Source: JBKXSZ01 sp047017005
GTDB lineage: Bacteria > Bacillota > Clostridia > TANB77 > CAG-508
DNA: 64,000 nt
Direction: 5' to 3'
Assembly: GCA_047017005.1 (NCBI GenBank)
Contig: JBKXSZ010000003.1
Span: 1-64,000, forward strand
Both the position numbers and the translations under genes were made by a program. The notes below the pieces were generated by a model. It was not told the DNA's origin, ran no database searches, and was given only the letters and a program-made list of their open reading frames with translations. Positions 37,159-46,300 of the stretch are shown here, piece by piece (the first letter of the stretch is position 1; the number at the start of each line of letters is the position of its first letter).

Positions 37159-38034
37159 ATGTCAGAAAAAGAGTTTTTAAAAGAGTATGATGTAACGAAA
37201 TACTTTAGACCATCAGTAACAGTGGATACCATTGTATTTACGATAAAGAACGAAGAAACAGACAACTATAGAAAAATACCAGAAAAAAAATTGCAAGTTA
37301 TGTTAGGAAGAAGAACAGAACATCCATTTCAAAATAAATGGGCATTTCCGGGGACTTTCGTAGGAGAGAAAGAAAAGTTTGAAGAAGCAGTAGACAGATG
37401 TTTAAAAGAAAAAGCAAATATAAAGGATTTATATCTAGAACAGCTATATACATGGGCAGATCCAGAAAGAGATCCAAGAACAAGAGTAATTAGTGCTTCA
37501 TATATGGGACTAGTAGATAAGAGTAAAATACATTTAAAAGCAGGAAATCATTTAGAGGAAATCGGCTGGTTTGATATTTCTTTAGATACATTAAGAGAGA
37601 CAACAAAAGAGGAAAAATGGGGAAAAAAGCAGACAGAAGATATACAGATTACTTTGACAAATGGAGACACCCTATTAAAAAGTAAGGTAAGAGTAATTCG
37701 AGAAATGAGAGAAAATAATATAGTCATTTATACTCAAATTCTAGATTCGGAGTTAGCTTTTGACCATGCAAAGTTATTAATTTATGCAATTGAAAGATTG
37801 AAAAATAAAGTACAATATACAACGATTGCTTTTAATTTAATGAAAGAGGAATTTACTTTAACAGAATTACAACAGGTATATGAAGTTCTATTAAATAAGC
37901 CACTATTAAAGGCAAATTTTAGAAGAAAAGTAGCGGACATGGTAACAGAAACAGAACATTATCAAGAAAATGGCGGACATAGGCCATCTAAATTATTCCG
38001 ATTTAACAAAGAATATTGGCCACATATATTTTAA
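37159..38034 (+). CDS. nrtR: NUDIX-HTH regulator (NrtR-like)
   Basis: A 291 aa protein with an N-terminal NUDIX domain (TVDTIVFTI.., MLGRRTEHPFQNKWAFPGTF) and a C-terminal winged helix (about 205-291, FNLMKEEFTLTELQQVYEVL, RRKVADM). This fusion is the NrtR group, which senses NAD intermediates and represses NAD genes. Its NUDIX box reads EAVDRCLKEKANI, lacking the REUXEE catalytic glutamates, so it is probably sensor-only. Neighbours nadD, nadE and pncB support the role. AGGAGG precedes the ATG. Confidence 0.8.
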   Translation: MSEKEFLKEYDVTKYFRPSVTVDTIVFTIKNEETDNYRKIPEKKLQVMLGRRTEHPFQNKWAFPGTFVGEKEKFEEAVDRCLKEKANIKDLYLEQLYTWADPERDPRTRVISASYMGLVDKSKIHLKAGNHLEEIGWFDISLDTLRETTKEEKWGKKQTEDIQITLTNGDTLLKSKVRVIREMRENNIVIYTQILDSELAFDHAKLLIYAIERLKNKVQYTTIAFNLMKEEFTLTELQQVYEVLLNKPLLKANFRRKVADMVTETEHYQENGGHRPSKLFRFNKEYWPHIF

Positions 38035-38041
38035 AATTTAT

Positions 38042-38070
38042 TTGTAAATTAGGATAAAATGTGTTATACT
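38042..38070 (+). promoter_or_regulatory. Promoter of a structured ncRNA
   Basis: TTGTAA (38042-38047), 17 bases, TATACT (38065-38070), seven bases before the RNA's predicted 5' end. Confidence 0.6.
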
Positions 38071-38076
38071 GATATC

Positions 38077-38238
38077 ATCAACAAAGGGGAATAGAGAAAA
38101 ATACCTTTTAATATAGATAGTCAATGTCATATTTCCTGCTAAGTACCTACAAATTTCAAATTACTGTGTATGAAAGGTAGCACACTCTATTTTCTAGTTG
38201 ATAAGAGGAGAGCAAAATTGTTCTCCTCGCTTTTTTTA
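38077..38238 (+). ncRNA. ssrS: 6S-RNA-like structured transcript
   Basis: A promoter-to-terminator unit of about 160 bases with no ORF. The 5' end ATCAAC (38077-38082) pairs with GTTGAT (38197-38202); inside it GGAATAGAG pairs with CTCTATTTT and TACCTTT with AAAGGTA, leaving a large central loop. A GAGGAGA / TCTCCTC hairpin and seven T end it (38205-38237). A long interrupted rod closed end-to-end is the 6S RNA architecture, but the sequence was not matched to the family, so other ncRNAs are possible. Confidence 0.5.
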
Positions 38239-38289
38239 TCTATAAACTTTATCATATTTCTATATTTTTTAATATTCTTAACTTTTATA

Positions 38290-39729
38290 CTAATTAAAAT
38301 AAACCATATTTAACATTTGATTTTTTAATATCCATAAATCTTTTGATAAATCAACATAGTAACGATGAGGGTTATCAAAACGTTTGGTTTCATCCCAGAG
38401 AGTATCTAATTCCTTTTGACAAGTTTTTGCAATCTCTTTTAAAGTTGGTTTGGTATAAACAAGTTTTCCTGTTTGGAAAATAGGTACTTGTAAAGGTTTT
38501 ATTGCATAGTTTTGGATCGTTTTCTTTTTCCATGGATTTTCTGGATCAAATAATACATACTCATCTTTTGGCAAGGTTTCATCATGTTTACAAATAATAT
38601 CAGCAATTGCCTTACCAGTTCCTTTATCATAGAAACGATACGTTTTTTTAAATCCTGGGTTGGTTACTTTTATTGTATTTTCACTGATTTTGATTTTTGG
38701 TGTAATAGTACCATTTTCTTCAATAGCAACTAATTTATATACACCACCAAAAACAGGTTCGGATTTAGCAGTAATTAAGTTTTCTCCAACTCCGAAGCTA
38801 TCGATTTTGGCTCCTTGTTCTAAAAGAGAACTAATTAAATGTTCATCTAAAGAATTGGTTGCACAAATCTTACAATCTTCATAACCAGCTTCATCTAATA
38901 GGATACGAATCTTTTTAGATAGATAAGCTAAATCTCCACTATCTAAACGAACTGCTTTAGGTTTTTTACCCATTGGCTTTAAGATTTCATCAAATGCTTT
39001 AATAGCATTTGGTAAACCGCTATTTAAGGTATCATAAGTGTCAATTAAAAGAGTGACATTATCTGGATAGATTTCACAATAAGCTTTAAATGCTTCATAC
39101 TCTGTTGAAAAACTTTGTACAAAACTATGTGCCATTGTTCCAGAAACAGGTACTTTGAATTCTTTTGCAGAAAGACTACAAGAAGTTCCAACAGCTCCTC
39201 CAATGATAGCTGCTCTTGCACCGTAGATAGCAGCTGAGGTTCCATGTGCACGTCTTGCACCAAATTCCATTACGGGTCTTCCTTGAGAGCTTGCTACGAT
39301 TCGAGATGTTTTGGTTGCAATTAAACTTTGATGATTTAGAGTAAGAAGGATACAGGTTTCTAATAATTGTGCTTCAATCATAGGAGCACGAACGGTAAGA
39401 AGTGGTTCATTTGGAAAGACAACAGTTCCTTCTGGTATCGCCCATATATCTCCTGTAAATTTAAATGTTTCTAAATAGGATAAAAATTCTTCTGAAAATT
39501 GTTTTGTTTCTTTTAAATAGGCAATGTCTTCTTTTGTGAAATGTAGATTTACGACATAATCAATTATTTGTTCTAATCCTGCACAAATAACATAGCCACC
39601 TTGATCTGGTATTCTACGAAAGAAGACATCAAAATATGCTATTTTATTATCCATTTTCTTTTGAAAATAGGCATTTGCCATGGTAAATTCGTAAAAATCG
39701 GCTACTAATTCTAATTTTGGTTGTTCCAT
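38290..39729 (-). CDS. pncB: Nicotinate phosphoribosyltransferase
   Basis: Converts nicotinate and PRPP to nicotinate mononucleotide, the salvage entry to NAD. The 479 aa length is typical of the bacterial NAPRTase group. Motifs: LVADFYEFTMANAYF at the N-terminus, MEFGARRAHGTSAAIYGARA, GTMAHSFVQSF, AVRLDSGDL and a C-terminal region. Its promoter carries a palindrome over the -10 box, a candidate NrtR site. It runs opposite to truA. Confidence 0.95.
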   Translation of the reverse strand: MEQPKLELVADFYEFTMANAYFQKKMDNKIAYFDVFFRRIPDQGGYVICAGLEQIIDYVVNLHFTKEDIAYLKETKQFSEEFLSYLETFKFTGDIWAIPEGTVVFPNEPLLTVRAPMIEAQLLETCILLTLNHQSLIATKTSRIVASSQGRPVMEFGARRAHGTSAAIYGARAAIIGGAVGTSCSLSAKEFKVPVSGTMAHSFVQSFSTEYEAFKAYCEIYPDNVTLLIDTYDTLNSGLPNAIKAFDEILKPMGKKPKAVRLDSGDLAYLSKKIRILLDEAGYEDCKICATNSLDEHLISSLLEQGAKIDSFGVGENLITAKSEPVFGGVYKLVAIEENGTITPKIKISENTIKVTNPGFKKTYRFYDKGTGKAIADIICKHDETLPKDEYVLFDPENPWKKKTIQNYAIKPLQVPIFQTGKLVYTKPTLKEIAKTCQKELDTLWDETKRFDNPHRYYVDLSKDLWILKNQMLNMVYFN

Positions 39730-39788
39730 ATTTATTACCTCCTAATAATATATTTAGTTACTTAATCTTAATATTGTTATTATTCTTT

Positions 39789-39827
39789 TGTTAGTAACAT
39801 TATAGTACTAAGAAAAAACACTGTCAA
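39789..39827 (-). promoter_or_regulatory. pncB promoter with palindromic operator
   Basis: On the minus strand TTGACA (39827-39822), 17 bases, TATAAT (39804-39799). TTAGTA (39791-39796) and TACTAA (39806-39811) are inverted arms enclosing the -10 box, and the 11-base palindrome TGTTAGTAACA (39789-39799) covers the start point. Confidence 0.65.
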
Positions 39828-39905
39828 GTAAATTTGGAAAATTTTTTTAAATATAGTATAATAGTAAAGAAAAAAGAAAAATAGAAATAGAAATAAGGAG
39901 AAAAA

Positions 39906-40655
39906 ATGCGTAATATAAAATTAACAATTGAATATGATGGAAAAGACTATAACGGATGGCAGAAGCAGCCAAACCGATTAAATATACAAGGAACAATAGA
40001 AAAAGCAATAGAAGCTGTAACAGGAGAAGAAAATATCGAATTAAATGCATCTGGAAGAACAGATAGTGGAGTTCATGCTTTTGGGCAAGTAGCTAATTTT
40101 AAAACAGAAAGTAAAATTCCAATTGAAAAATTCGCAGTAGCAATTAACTCAAAATTAAAAAGAAATATTGTGATAAAACAAGCAGAGGAAGTAGGGGAAA
40201 GATTTCACGCAAGATATAACTGTAAAAGAAAAACATATCGATATGTAATAAATAATGAAAGACAAGGTTCTGCTATTTATCGTAACCTAGAATATCATGT
40301 ACCAATGCCGTTAGACGTAGAAAAAATGAAACAAGCAGCAAGCTATTTTGAAGGAGAACATGATTTTAAAGCATTTAAAGCAAGTGGAACAAGTAGTAAA
40401 TCGAGTGTAAGAGTAATATACAAAGCAGAAGTGAGAAAAGAAAATGGAAGAATCTATATTGAACTTACTGGAAGCGGATTTTTATATAACATGGTAAGAA
40501 TTATATCAGGAACGCTTTTAGAAGTTGGAATGGGAAAGATAAAACCAGAAGAAATATCAGACATTATTACATCAGGAGAAAGAACAAAAGCAGGAAAAAC
40601 ATTACCAGCACATGGCCTTTATTTAATGAAAGTTGAATATGAGGAAAATAAATAG
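39906..40655 (+). CDS. truA: tRNA pseudouridine(38-40) synthase TruA
   Basis: Forms pseudouridine in the tRNA anticodon stem. The 249 aa protein has NIKLTIEYDGKDYNGWQKQP and the catalytic ASGRTDSGVHAFGQVANF (Asp nucleophile), then GSGFLYNMVRIISGTLLEVG, all canonical. AAGGAG precedes the ATG. A terminator follows near 40685. Confidence 0.97.
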   Translation: MRNIKLTIEYDGKDYNGWQKQPNRLNIQGTIEKAIEAVTGEENIELNASGRTDSGVHAFGQVANFKTESKIPIEKFAVAINSKLKRNIVIKQAEEVGERFHARYNCKRKTYRYVINNERQGSAIYRNLEYHVPMPLDVEKMKQAASYFEGEHDFKAFKASGTSSKSSVRVIYKAEVRKENGRIYIELTGSGFLYNMVRIISGTLLEVGMGKIKPEEISDIITSGERTKAGKTLPAHGLYLMKVEYEENK

Positions 40656-40683
40656 AAAAAATTTAGTCGAATATAAGAAGGCT

Positions 40684-40722
40684 TCAAAAGTGAAAGAAAC
40701 ATCTTTTGAAGTCTTTTTGTAA
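40684..40722 (+). terminator. Terminator after truA
   Basis: CTTCAAAAG and CTTTTGAAG arms followed by TCTTTTT. Confidence 0.75.
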
Positions 40723-40820
40723 CCAAAAGAAAAAGTGAGTCATAAGATATAGTAAATCAATAGATAGAAACACTTTATACCTTTTTAAAAAGGTAAATAC
40801 ATAAATAAGGAGAAAGGATT

Positions 40821-41177
40821 ATGAATAATTTATTACTATTTTTTGCACTTCCTATTGCCACTATTATCATCGCAGCTGTTTTAGAAAGATGTGTTTGCCA
40901 TAGTCCATGTGCAATTGGAGCATTAGCTTTTGCTATTTTTCTAATTGTGACATATGTATTTTTTGATAGCAGCTTTTTAGTTTTTGCTTTAATATATACT
41001 GTGCTTGCCTATCTATCAGCGCTTATTACAAGATTTATTCGAAATTTATTAAATGATAATGATACAGATGATACGTCAAATGAAAATTGTAATGGAAGTG
41101 GCTGTGGCTGCGGATGCGGAAGAGGATGTGGCACTGCAACAACAAGTTTAAGTAGAAATTGCTGTAGAAGAAGATAA
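40821..41177 (+). CDS. Small membrane protein with Cys/Gly-rich tail
   Basis: A 118 aa protein with three hydrophobic helices (residues 2-70), distantly like DUF2651-type proteins, then an acidic spacer and a striking tail GSGCGCGCGRGCG and NCCRRR at the end. The tail has about nine cysteines in 30 residues, which could bind metal or form disulfides outside or thiols inside. GGAGAAAGG precedes the ATG. Function unknown; nothing adjacent indicates a partner. Confidence 0.65.
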   Translation: MNNLLLFFALPIATIIIAAVLERCVCHSPCAIGALAFAIFLIVTYVFFDSSFLVFALIYTVLAYLSALITRFIRNLLNDNDTDDTSNENCNGSGCGCGCGRGCGTATTSLSRNCCRRR

Positions 41178-41352
41178 TTTTACTTACTAAAAGATAGAAA
41201 GGTAATATATGAAATAGAAGAATGTTAAATAGATGTATTTTTTATACATCTATTTTTACATAAATATACTTGATTATCAATCTATTAAGATGTAAAATAT
41301 TTTTACAATTGATATAAAGAAAAACAGAGATTAAAAACAAAGGAGGAAGAAT

Positions 41353-42135
41353 ATGAAATTACAAGATAAAGTTGCCATTGTAACAGGAGGAGCAATGGGA
41401 AATGGTTTAGGCATTGTAAAGGTATTTTTAAAATACGGAGCAAAAGTTGTCATTTTTGATTATTCAGAAAAGGTTTATGAAACAGTAGAAAATTTAAAAA
41501 AAGAAGGAAATGAAGTTACAGGATATCTAGTTGATATTCGAGATAGTAAAAAGATCGAAGAATGTGTAAAAGAAGTAATACAAAAATATAAAAAAATTGA
41601 TATTTTAGTTAATAATGCGGGAGTAGCAAAACTAACACCTTTTTTAGAGACAACAGATGAGATAAGAGATTTTCATTTTGATATTAATATTAAAGGAACT
41701 TGGAATATGTCAAAGGCTGTAATACCATATATGCCAGAAGACAGTGCTATTGTCAACATTTCTTCTGTTACAGGTACCATGGTAGCAGATACAGGAGAGG
41801 TTGCATATGCTACAACAAAAGCAGCTCTGTTAGGATTTACAAAGGGATTAGCAGCAGAAGTGGTAGAAAAGGGAATCCGTGTCAATGCAATTTTACCAGG
41901 ATATATTATGACACCAATGGTAGAGGGAATTGCAAAAGATTCAGACAGTAATAATCCAAAAGAAGTAGTAGAAGGAATTGCCAAAGGAATTCCAATGAAG
42001 CGATTAGGTACAATAGAAGAATTAGGAGAATTAGCTGCATTTCTAGCAAGTAGCCAAGCATCTTATTTAACGGGACAAGGTTATGTAATCGATGGAGGCT
42101 CTACTCTACCAGAAACGATGAGCGTAGGTATATAA
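41353..42135 (+). CDS. Short-chain dehydrogenase/reductase
   Basis: A 260 aa SDR-family oxidoreductase: TGGAMGNGLG cofactor loop, NNAGVA, catalytic Ser in ISSVTG and YATTK (Tyr-x3-Lys), and a C-terminal GQGYVIDGG. It resembles UcpA-like classical SDRs with NAD(P). Substrate unknown. AAAGGAGGAAG precedes the ATG and a strong terminator follows, so it is monocistronic. Confidence 0.9.
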   Translation: MKLQDKVAIVTGGAMGNGLGIVKVFLKYGAKVVIFDYSEKVYETVENLKKEGNEVTGYLVDIRDSKKIEECVKEVIQKYKKIDILVNNAGVAKLTPFLETTDEIRDFHFDINIKGTWNMSKAVIPYMPEDSAIVNISSVTGTMVADTGEVAYATTKAALLGFTKGLAAEVVEKGIRVNAILPGYIMTPMVEGIAKDSDSNNPKEVVEGIAKGIPMKRLGTIEELGELAAFLASSQASYLTGQGYVIDGGSTLPETMSVGI

Positions 42136-42149
42136 TAGAAGATAAAAAA

Positions 42150-42193
42150 GTAGAACATATTTCATACTTTCGAAATATGTTCTACTTTTTTGG
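42150..42193 (+). terminator. Terminator after the SDR gene
   Basis: AGTAGAACATATTTC / GAAATATGTTCTACT perfect 15-bp stem followed by six T. Confidence 0.9.
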
Positions 42194-42279
42194 GATAAAA
42201 TACAAAAAGACATAGAAAAAGTGTTGCTTGTTAAAATTTAAAGAGCATGATAGAATAAAGAAGAAAAAGGAGCAAAAGC

Positions 42280-42516
42280 ATGAGATTAGATAAATTTTTA
42301 AAAGTGTCAAGAGTAATAAAAAGAAGAACAATAGCCAACGAAGTAGCAGATAATGGTAGAGTAAAAGTAAATGGAAAACAGGTAAAACCAAGTTATGAGG
42401 TAAAAGTGGGAGATATTGTAGAAATACAATTTGGAGATAAAATATCAAAATTTGAAATTTTATTAGTTCCAAAAGTACAAGGAAAAAATATGGGAGAACT
42501 TATTAAGGTCCTATAA
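42280..42516 (+). CDS. rqcP: S4-domain RNA-binding protein (RqcP/Hsp15-like)
   Basis: A 78 aa S4-domain protein: [40 protein letters not shown]. The length matches RqcP (YabO), which helps RqcH add alanine tails to stalled nascent chains on 50S subunits. AAGGAG precedes the ATG. Followed closely by a membrane protein gene. Confidence in the S4 fold is high; RqcP role moderate. Confidence 0.85.
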   Translation: MRLDKFLKVSRVIKRRTIANEVADNGRVKVNGKQVKPSYEVKVGDIVEIQFGDKISKFEILLVPKVQGKNMGELIKVL

Positions 42517-42553
42517 CAACAAAGTAGATAACCTGTGGAAAGGAACAGAAAAA

Positions 42554-43267
42554 ATGAGGAGAAAAGTGGAAAATAAAAAGCTAACCGAAGAAGAGGAAGA
42601 ACAAAAAGCAAAGAGAACACAGATAATTAATATGTGCATTACGAATATTGTAAGACTGTTACTAGTATTAATCATTGTAAGAGGAATTTTAATAAAAGAC
42701 TATAACCAACTTTTTATCGCAGTAGTGACAATTGCCTTAACCTACTATCCTAGTATTTTATCTAAAAGATTTGGAGTATACTTGCCCGCTACAATGCAAA
42801 TTGTTATTACTCTCTTTATCTTTGGAGCACAGTATTTAGGAGAAATAAAAGACTTTTACCGAATCTTTCCTTGGTGGGATACCCTATTACACACAACTTC
42901 TGGTGTCATCATTGGAGTTATTGGATTTATGTTTGTCTATCTATTAAATGATAGATATGGAAAGAAAGTAAAATTAAGTCCTTTCTTTGTGGTTATGTTT
43001 GCATTTTGTTTTGCTGTTACAATGGGAGTATTTTGGGAATTCTTTGAATTTGGAATGGACCGTGTATTTGGCACCAACATGCAAAAATTCCGTTTTCCAG
43101 AACTAGGAGATGATGGTTTAGTAGATACAATGGGAGATTTATTAGTTGATGCTATTGGAGCTTTTATTACATCCGTTATTGGATATATATATATAAAGAA
43201 GAAAAATGATGTTTTATTTCGTGATTGGTTTAAAGGTTGGTTTCGAAAAGAAAAAAAGGAAAATTAA
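42554..43267 (+). CDS. Conserved six-helix membrane protein
   Basis: A 237 aa protein with a charged N-terminus and six predicted helices. DTLLHTTSGVIIGVIGF, GVFWEFFEFGMDR and DTMGDLLVDAIGAF are motifs of a family (DUF2238/YjdF-like) of unknown function in Firmicutes; His and acidic residues within helices suggest a transporter or enzyme. Its start lies 37 bases after rqcP with AGGAG. No specific role proposed. Confidence 0.65.
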   Translation: MRRKVENKKLTEEEEEQKAKRTQIINMCITNIVRLLLVLIIVRGILIKDYNQLFIAVVTIALTYYPSILSKRFGVYLPATMQIVITLFIFGAQYLGEIKDFYRIFPWWDTLLHTTSGVIIGVIGFMFVYLLNDRYGKKVKLSPFFVVMFAFCFAVTMGVFWEFFEFGMDRVFGTNMQKFRFPELGDDGLVDTMGDLLVDAIGAFITSVIGYIYIKKKNDVLFRDWFKGWFRKEKKEN

Positions 43268-43283
43268 AATAAAAGAAAGAAGG

Positions 43284-43331
43284 AAAGAGCATAAAAAGTA
43301 ATGTTCGCCCCTTTTTTTTTGTGCTTTTTTG
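43284..43331 (+). terminator. Terminator before dnaE
   Basis: AAAGAGCATAAAA and TTTTGTGCTTTTT arms (imperfect) with T-run; CATATAAT just downstream may be the dnaE -10. Confidence 0.5.
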
Positions 43332-43375
43332 TCATATAATAGGCCTAGAGAAAAAAGAAAAGAAGGAAGTAAAAA

Positions 43376-46300
43376 ATGGCGGATTTTGTACATTTACATG
43401 TCCATAGTGAATATAGTTTACTAGATGGAGCAAACCGAATAAAAGATTTACCAGTTCGTGCAAAGGAACTAGGAATGAAAGCAATGGCGATTACAGACCA
43501 TGGAGCTATGTATGGTGTTATTGACTTCTATAAAGCATGCAAAAAAGAAGGAATTAAACCAATTATTGGTTGTGAAGTTTATGTGGCACCTAGAAGTAGA
43601 TTTGATAAAGAACCAAATATAGATAATAAATATAACCACTTAATCTTACTTGCTAAAGATAATAAAGGGTATCAAAACTTAAGTAAATTAGTATCGATTG
43701 GATTTGTAGATGGTTATTACTATAAACCTCGTATTGACTTAGAGGTGCTAGAACAGTATCATGAAGGACTAATTTGTTGTAGTGCTTGTTTAGCAGGTGC
43801 TGTTAACCAAGCAATTTTAGCAAAAGATATGCAAAAAGCAGAGGAGACTGCACTTTGGTATAAAAACTTATTTAGAGAAGATTACTATTTAGAAGTGCAA
43901 AATAATGGAATCAAAGAACAAGTATTAGTAAATCAAAAGCTAATCGAACTTTCTCGTAAATTGGATATTCCACTTGTTGCAACCAATGATGCACACTACT
44001 TGAAACGTGAAGACGCATATAACCATGAAGTACTATTATGTATTCAAACCGGTAAAAAAATGAGTGACTTAGATAGAATGCGTTTTGAAAGTGATGAACT
44101 CTATGTAAAATCACCAAATGAAATGAGTGAGTATTTTAAAAATATTCCAGATGCGATTGAAAATACCGTAAAGATAGCTGAAAAATGCAATGTAGAATTT
44201 GAATTTGGACATACCATCTTGCCAAATTATGATGTGCCAGCGGAATTTCCAACTCACTATGACTATCTAAAAAAACTATGTGATGATGGGTTAAAAGAAA
44301 GATATGGAGAAAATTTATCCGAAGAAATCCAAAAAAGATCAGAATATGAAATTGGTGTTATCCATAAGATGGGATATGTAGACTATTATCTTATCGTTTG
44401 GGACTTTATTCATTATGCTAAATCCCATGGTATACCGGTAGGACCAGGACGTGGTTCTGGAGCAGGTTCTATTCTTGCTTATGCTATTGGAATCACCGAT
44501 ATAGACCCAATGAAATATAACCTACTGTTTGAGCGTTTTTTAAATCCAGAAAGAGTAAGTATGCCAGACTTTGATGTAGACTTTTGCTATGAGAGAAGAG
44601 GAGAAGTTATTGACTATGTAGAAAGAAAATATGGACATGACCATGTTTCCCAGATTATTACCTTTGGTACGATGTCTGCTAGAATGGTTATTCGCGATGT
44701 AGGAAGAGCTTTAGATGTACCATATGCAGAATGTGATAAATTAGCGAAAATGATTCCATTTGAAGTACATATTACGATAAAGAAAGCGATGGAACAAAAT
44801 AGAGAACTAAAAGAAATCTATGAAGCAGACCCAGGTACTAAAAAACTGTTAGATATTGCCATGGCACTAGAAGGACTTCCAAGACAGGCATCTACTCATG
44901 CTTGTGGAATCGTTATTACTAAAGAACCAGTAGATACCTATGTTCCGCTTTATGTAAGAGATGGCAATATTTCAACCCAATTTATCATGACTACATTAGA
45001 AGAATTAGGACTATTAAAAATGGATTTTTTAGGTCTTCGAACCTTAACGGTTATCGAAGATGCAAAAAAGCTAGTAAAGAAAAATAGAGGGATTGATGTT
45101 GAATTTGATAAAGATATGAATGACCCCAGAGTATATAAACTATGGGCAGATGGCAATTCCGTTGGTATTTTCCAATTTGAAAGCCAAGGAATGACAAACT
45201 TCATGAAAGAATTAAAACCAGATAGTCTAGAAGATATTATCGCAGGAGTTTCCCTATATCGTCCAGGCCCAATGGACCAAATTCCAAGATATATCCAGAA
45301 TAAAAAGGACCCAGAGCATGCGGTATATACCCATCCAGCCTTAAAGCCAATTTTAAATGTAACATATGGTTGTATGGTATACCAAGAACAGGTTATGCAG
45401 ATTGTGCGTGAACTAGCAGGATACTCTTTAGGAAGAGCCGATATCGTAAGAAGAGCCATGGGTAAGAAAAAATTAGATGTTATGGCAAAAGAAAGAGAAT
45501 ACTTTATTCATGGAAAACTAGATGAAGAAGGAAATGTTGAAATTCCAGGTTGTATTCGTAATGGAATTGATGAAAAATCAGCCAATAAAATATTCGATGA
45601 AATGGCAGAGTTTGCAAAATATGCATTTAATAAATCCCATGCTGCAGCTTATGCCGTGGTATCTTATCGAACAGCATATTTAAAAGCATATTATCCAGAA
45701 GAATTTATGGCAGCTACATTAAATAGCTTTTTAGGAAACTTGGATAAAATCCCAGGATATATTGATGAATGTAGAAGATTACACATTGAAATATTAAAAC
45801 CAGATATTAATAAAAGTGAAACCAAATTTACAGTAGATAAAGGAAAAATACGTTTTGGATTAGGAAGTATCAAAAATGTAGGAATTGCAGCTGTTGATAG
45901 CATCGTAAAAGAAAGAAAAGAAAATGGAGATTTTGTAAGCTTCCAGGATTTCTGTGAAAGAATCCAAAGCGAATCGGTAAATAAAAAATGTATTGAAAGT
46001 TTAATCAAAGCAGGAGCTTTTGATGGATTTGAACAAACAAGAAGTACCTTAATGGCATCTTTTGAAGGAATTATTGATACCATTTCAGAAAGTACAAAAA
46101 AGAATTTTAAAGGACAAGTAACCCTATTTGACTTAGGTGGAGAAGAGCAAGATAAAATGGAGGAATTTAAATATACCTTCACAACATTAGAGGAATATTC
46201 CGAAAAAGAAATGCTATTTATGGAAAAAGAAATGCTTGGAATCTATATCACAGGACATCCACTAGAAGGGGTTCGAGAGCAAATAGAGCAGCAAACCAAT

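Noticed and set aside
43911..45459. Long reverse-strand frames inside dnaE
   Set aside because: They mirror the codon pattern of dnaE, have no ribosome binding site or recognisable domains.
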